A DNA stretch of 6,610 bases from Pseudomonadota bacterium (GTDB lineage: Bacteria > Pseudomonadota > Alphaproteobacteria > Rhizobiales > Devosiaceae): the NCBI GenBank assembly GCA_023390785.1, contig JAEWCE010000314.1:1-6610 (forward strand), given 5' to 3'. Made by a program: the position numbers and the translations under genes. The notes beneath the pieces are model-generated. The model was not told the origin of the DNA and did no database searches. It saw only the letters and a list, made by a program, of their open reading frames with translations. Below, one piece after another: positions 5,381 to 6,610 of this stretch (position 1 is the stretch's first letter; every line of letters starts with the position of its first letter).

Positions 5381-5428
5381 CGTTTTGGGCCGCGTGATGT
5401 TACCCTCACGGCCGCGAGGATCGCGGCA

Positions 5429-6610
5429 ATGATGCGTCAGTACGAACTCGTCGAGAAGGTGCAGGCCTACAATCCGCACGCCGACGAGAACCTGCTCAAC
5501 CGGGCCTATGTCTATGCCATGCAAAAGCACGGCACGCAGAAGCGCGCGTCCGGCGATCCCTATTTCAACCACCCGCTCGAAGTCGCCTCCATCCTCACCG
5601 ACATGAAGCTCGACGACGCCACCATCGCGGTGGCGCTGCTGCACGACACCATCGAGGACACCGATGCCACGCGCGCCGAGATCGACCAGCTGTTCGGCGC
5701 CGAGATCGGCGAGATCGTCGATGGCCTGACCAAGATCGAGCGCCTGCAGCTCGTCACGCGCGAAGAGGCGCAGGCCGAGAATTTGCGCAAGCTGCTGCTC
5801 GCCATCTCCGCCGACGTGCGGGTGCTGCTGGTCAAGCTCGCCGACCGCCTGCACAACATGCGCACGCTCGAGGCCATGCCGCCCGAAAAGCAACAGCGCA
5901 TAGCCCAGGAGACGATGGACATCTATGCGCCGCTCGCCGGCCGCATGGGCATGCAGGACATGCGCTCCGAGCTCGAGAACCTCGCCTTCAAGACACTGCA
6001 GCCCGACCACTACAAAGCCATCACCGGCCGTCTCGCCGAGATGCAGGCCGAGTTCAGCGAGACCATCGGCACCATCGAGACCGAGCTCACGCGTAAGCTC
6101 AAGGACGAAGGCATCGACGCCAAGGTGTCGTCGCGCGTCAAATCCGCGTGGTCGATCGCCACCAAGATCGAGCGCAAGCAGATCGCGCTGGAACAGCTTT
6201 CCGATATGATCGGCTTCCGCATTATCGTGCCGACCGTTGCCGACTGCTACCGCGCGCTCGGCATCGTGCACACGAACTGGAAGGTCGTGCCCGGACGGTT
6301 CAAGGACTACATCTCCGTCCCCAAGCACAACGACTACCGCTCGATCCACACCACCATCGTCGGGTTGGGGCGGCAGCGCATCGAACTGCAGATCCGCACC
6401 GAGGAGATGCACCGCGTCGCCGAATACGGCATCGCCGCGCACGCCGCCTACAAGGAAGGGGCTGACCTCAGCCGCTTCGGCAACGAGAGCCAGGCCTTCG
6501 CCTGGCTGCGCCAGACCATCGAGCACATCACCACGGGCGCCACCAAGGAAGACTTCCTCGAATACACCAAGCTCGAGCTGTTCCAGGATCAGGTGTTCTG
6601 CTTCACCCCG
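5429..6610 (+). CDS. rel: Bifunctional (p)ppGpp synthetase/hydrolase (Rel/SpoT/Rsh), N-terminal 394 residues
   Basis: The frame is open from 5429 to the right edge, so the gene is cut; full alphaproteobacterial Rsh proteins are about 740 residues. Hydrolase domain: His48, His72-Asp73 (LLHDTIED) and Asp139 (KLADRLHNMRT) give the complete metal site. Synthetase domain: Arg236, Lys238 and Lys246 (SRVKSAWSIATK), Asp259 (QLSDMIGFR), Tyr303 (HNDYRSIH) and Glu319 (IELQIRT), matching the streptococcal Rel residues with an offset of about five. RFKD at 290-293 is the form found in bifunctional enzymes, not the EFDD of E. coli RelA. The TGS domain begins at QVFCFTP, where the window ends. It makes pppGpp/ppGpp on starvation and hydrolyses them otherwise. 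ATG 5429 is chosen over ATG 5432 because GAGGA lies 8 nt upstream. Confidence 0.96.
   Translation, partial: MMRQYELVEKVQAYNPHADENLLNRAYVYAMQKHGTQKRASGDPYFNHPLEVASILTDMKLDDATIAVALLHDTIEDTDATRAEIDQLFGAEIGEIVDGLTKIERLQLVTREEAQAENLRKLLLAISADVRVLLVKLADRLHNMRTLEAMPPEKQQRIAQETMDIYAPLAGRMGMQDMRSELENLAFKTLQPDHYKAITGRLAEMQAEFSETIGTIETELTRKLKDEGIDAKVSSRVKSAWSIATKIERKQIALEQLSDMIGFRIIVPTVADCYRALGIVHTNWKVVPGRFKDYISVPKHNDYRSIHTTIVGLGRQRIELQIRTEEMHRVAEYGIAAHAAYKEGADLSRFGNESQAFAWLRQTIEHITTGATKEDFLEYTKLELFQDQVFCFTP

Noticed and set aside
5342..6526. Long minus-strand open frame (394 codons) opposite rel
   Set aside because: The plus strand carries every hydrolase and synthetase residue of Rel without interruption. 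The minus frame has no recognisable motif and starts inside rel.

Overview
The window is GC-rich, densely coded and alphaproteobacterial in character, most like Hyphomicrobiales or a neighbouring order. The evidence is the protein signatures (an omega subunit starting MARVTVEDC with a long acidic tail, a bifunctional Rel starting MMRQYELVEK) and the gene order: lytic transglycosylase / dapA / smpB / uracil-DNA glycosylase / NYN protein / rpoZ / rel. From general knowledge this order is a recurrent alphaproteobacterial housekeeping neighbourhood. Genus cannot be read from the sequence.

Layout. Positions 1-1179 (minus) hold the N-terminal part of an exported Slt-type lytic transglycosylase that runs off the left edge. 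A 252-nt divergent intergenic region follows, with a candidate dapA promoter, a 9-bp direct repeat and tandem leader hairpins. Then come dapA (1432-2310) and smpB (2366-2848) on the plus strand. Immediately after smpB is an AT-rich promoter/operator stretch and a type II toxin-antitoxin pair, brnT (2899-3171) and brnA (3146-3433), overlapping by 26 nt. The end of brnA overlaps, tail to tail, the end of a family-5-like uracil-DNA glycosylase (4061-3417, minus). That gene is the second of a two-gene minus-strand unit headed by a NYN/LabA-type putative ribonuclease (4682-4089). A 273-nt divergent region separates this unit from rpoZ (4956-5324, GTG start). A strong intrinsic terminator (5353-5380) follows rpoZ, and rel (5429 to beyond 6610) encodes a bifunctional (p)ppGpp synthetase/hydrolase cut off at the start of its TGS domain.

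How the genes fit together. dapA supplies dihydrodipicolinate for lysine and meso-diaminopimelate (cell wall), and the neighbouring transglycosylase cleaves the same wall. smpB acts in ribosome rescue on mRNAs lacking a stop codon, the kind of mRNA that an RNase toxin such as BrnT can generate. Omega carries the N-terminal MAR motif that contributes to ppGpp binding site 1 on RNA polymerase, and Rel makes and destroys that ppGpp. The BrnTA module looks like the only accessory element, inserted between smpB and the glycosylase gene.

I saw no CRISPR array, tRNA, rRNA, transposase or clear novel defence system. The points most worth a second look are the brnT promoter placed almost on its start codon, the tail-to-tail overlap at the brnA/glycosylase junction, the NYN-glycosylase pair separated in frame by a single stop codon, and a candidate rel promoter embedded between the rpoZ stop codon and the rpoZ terminator.
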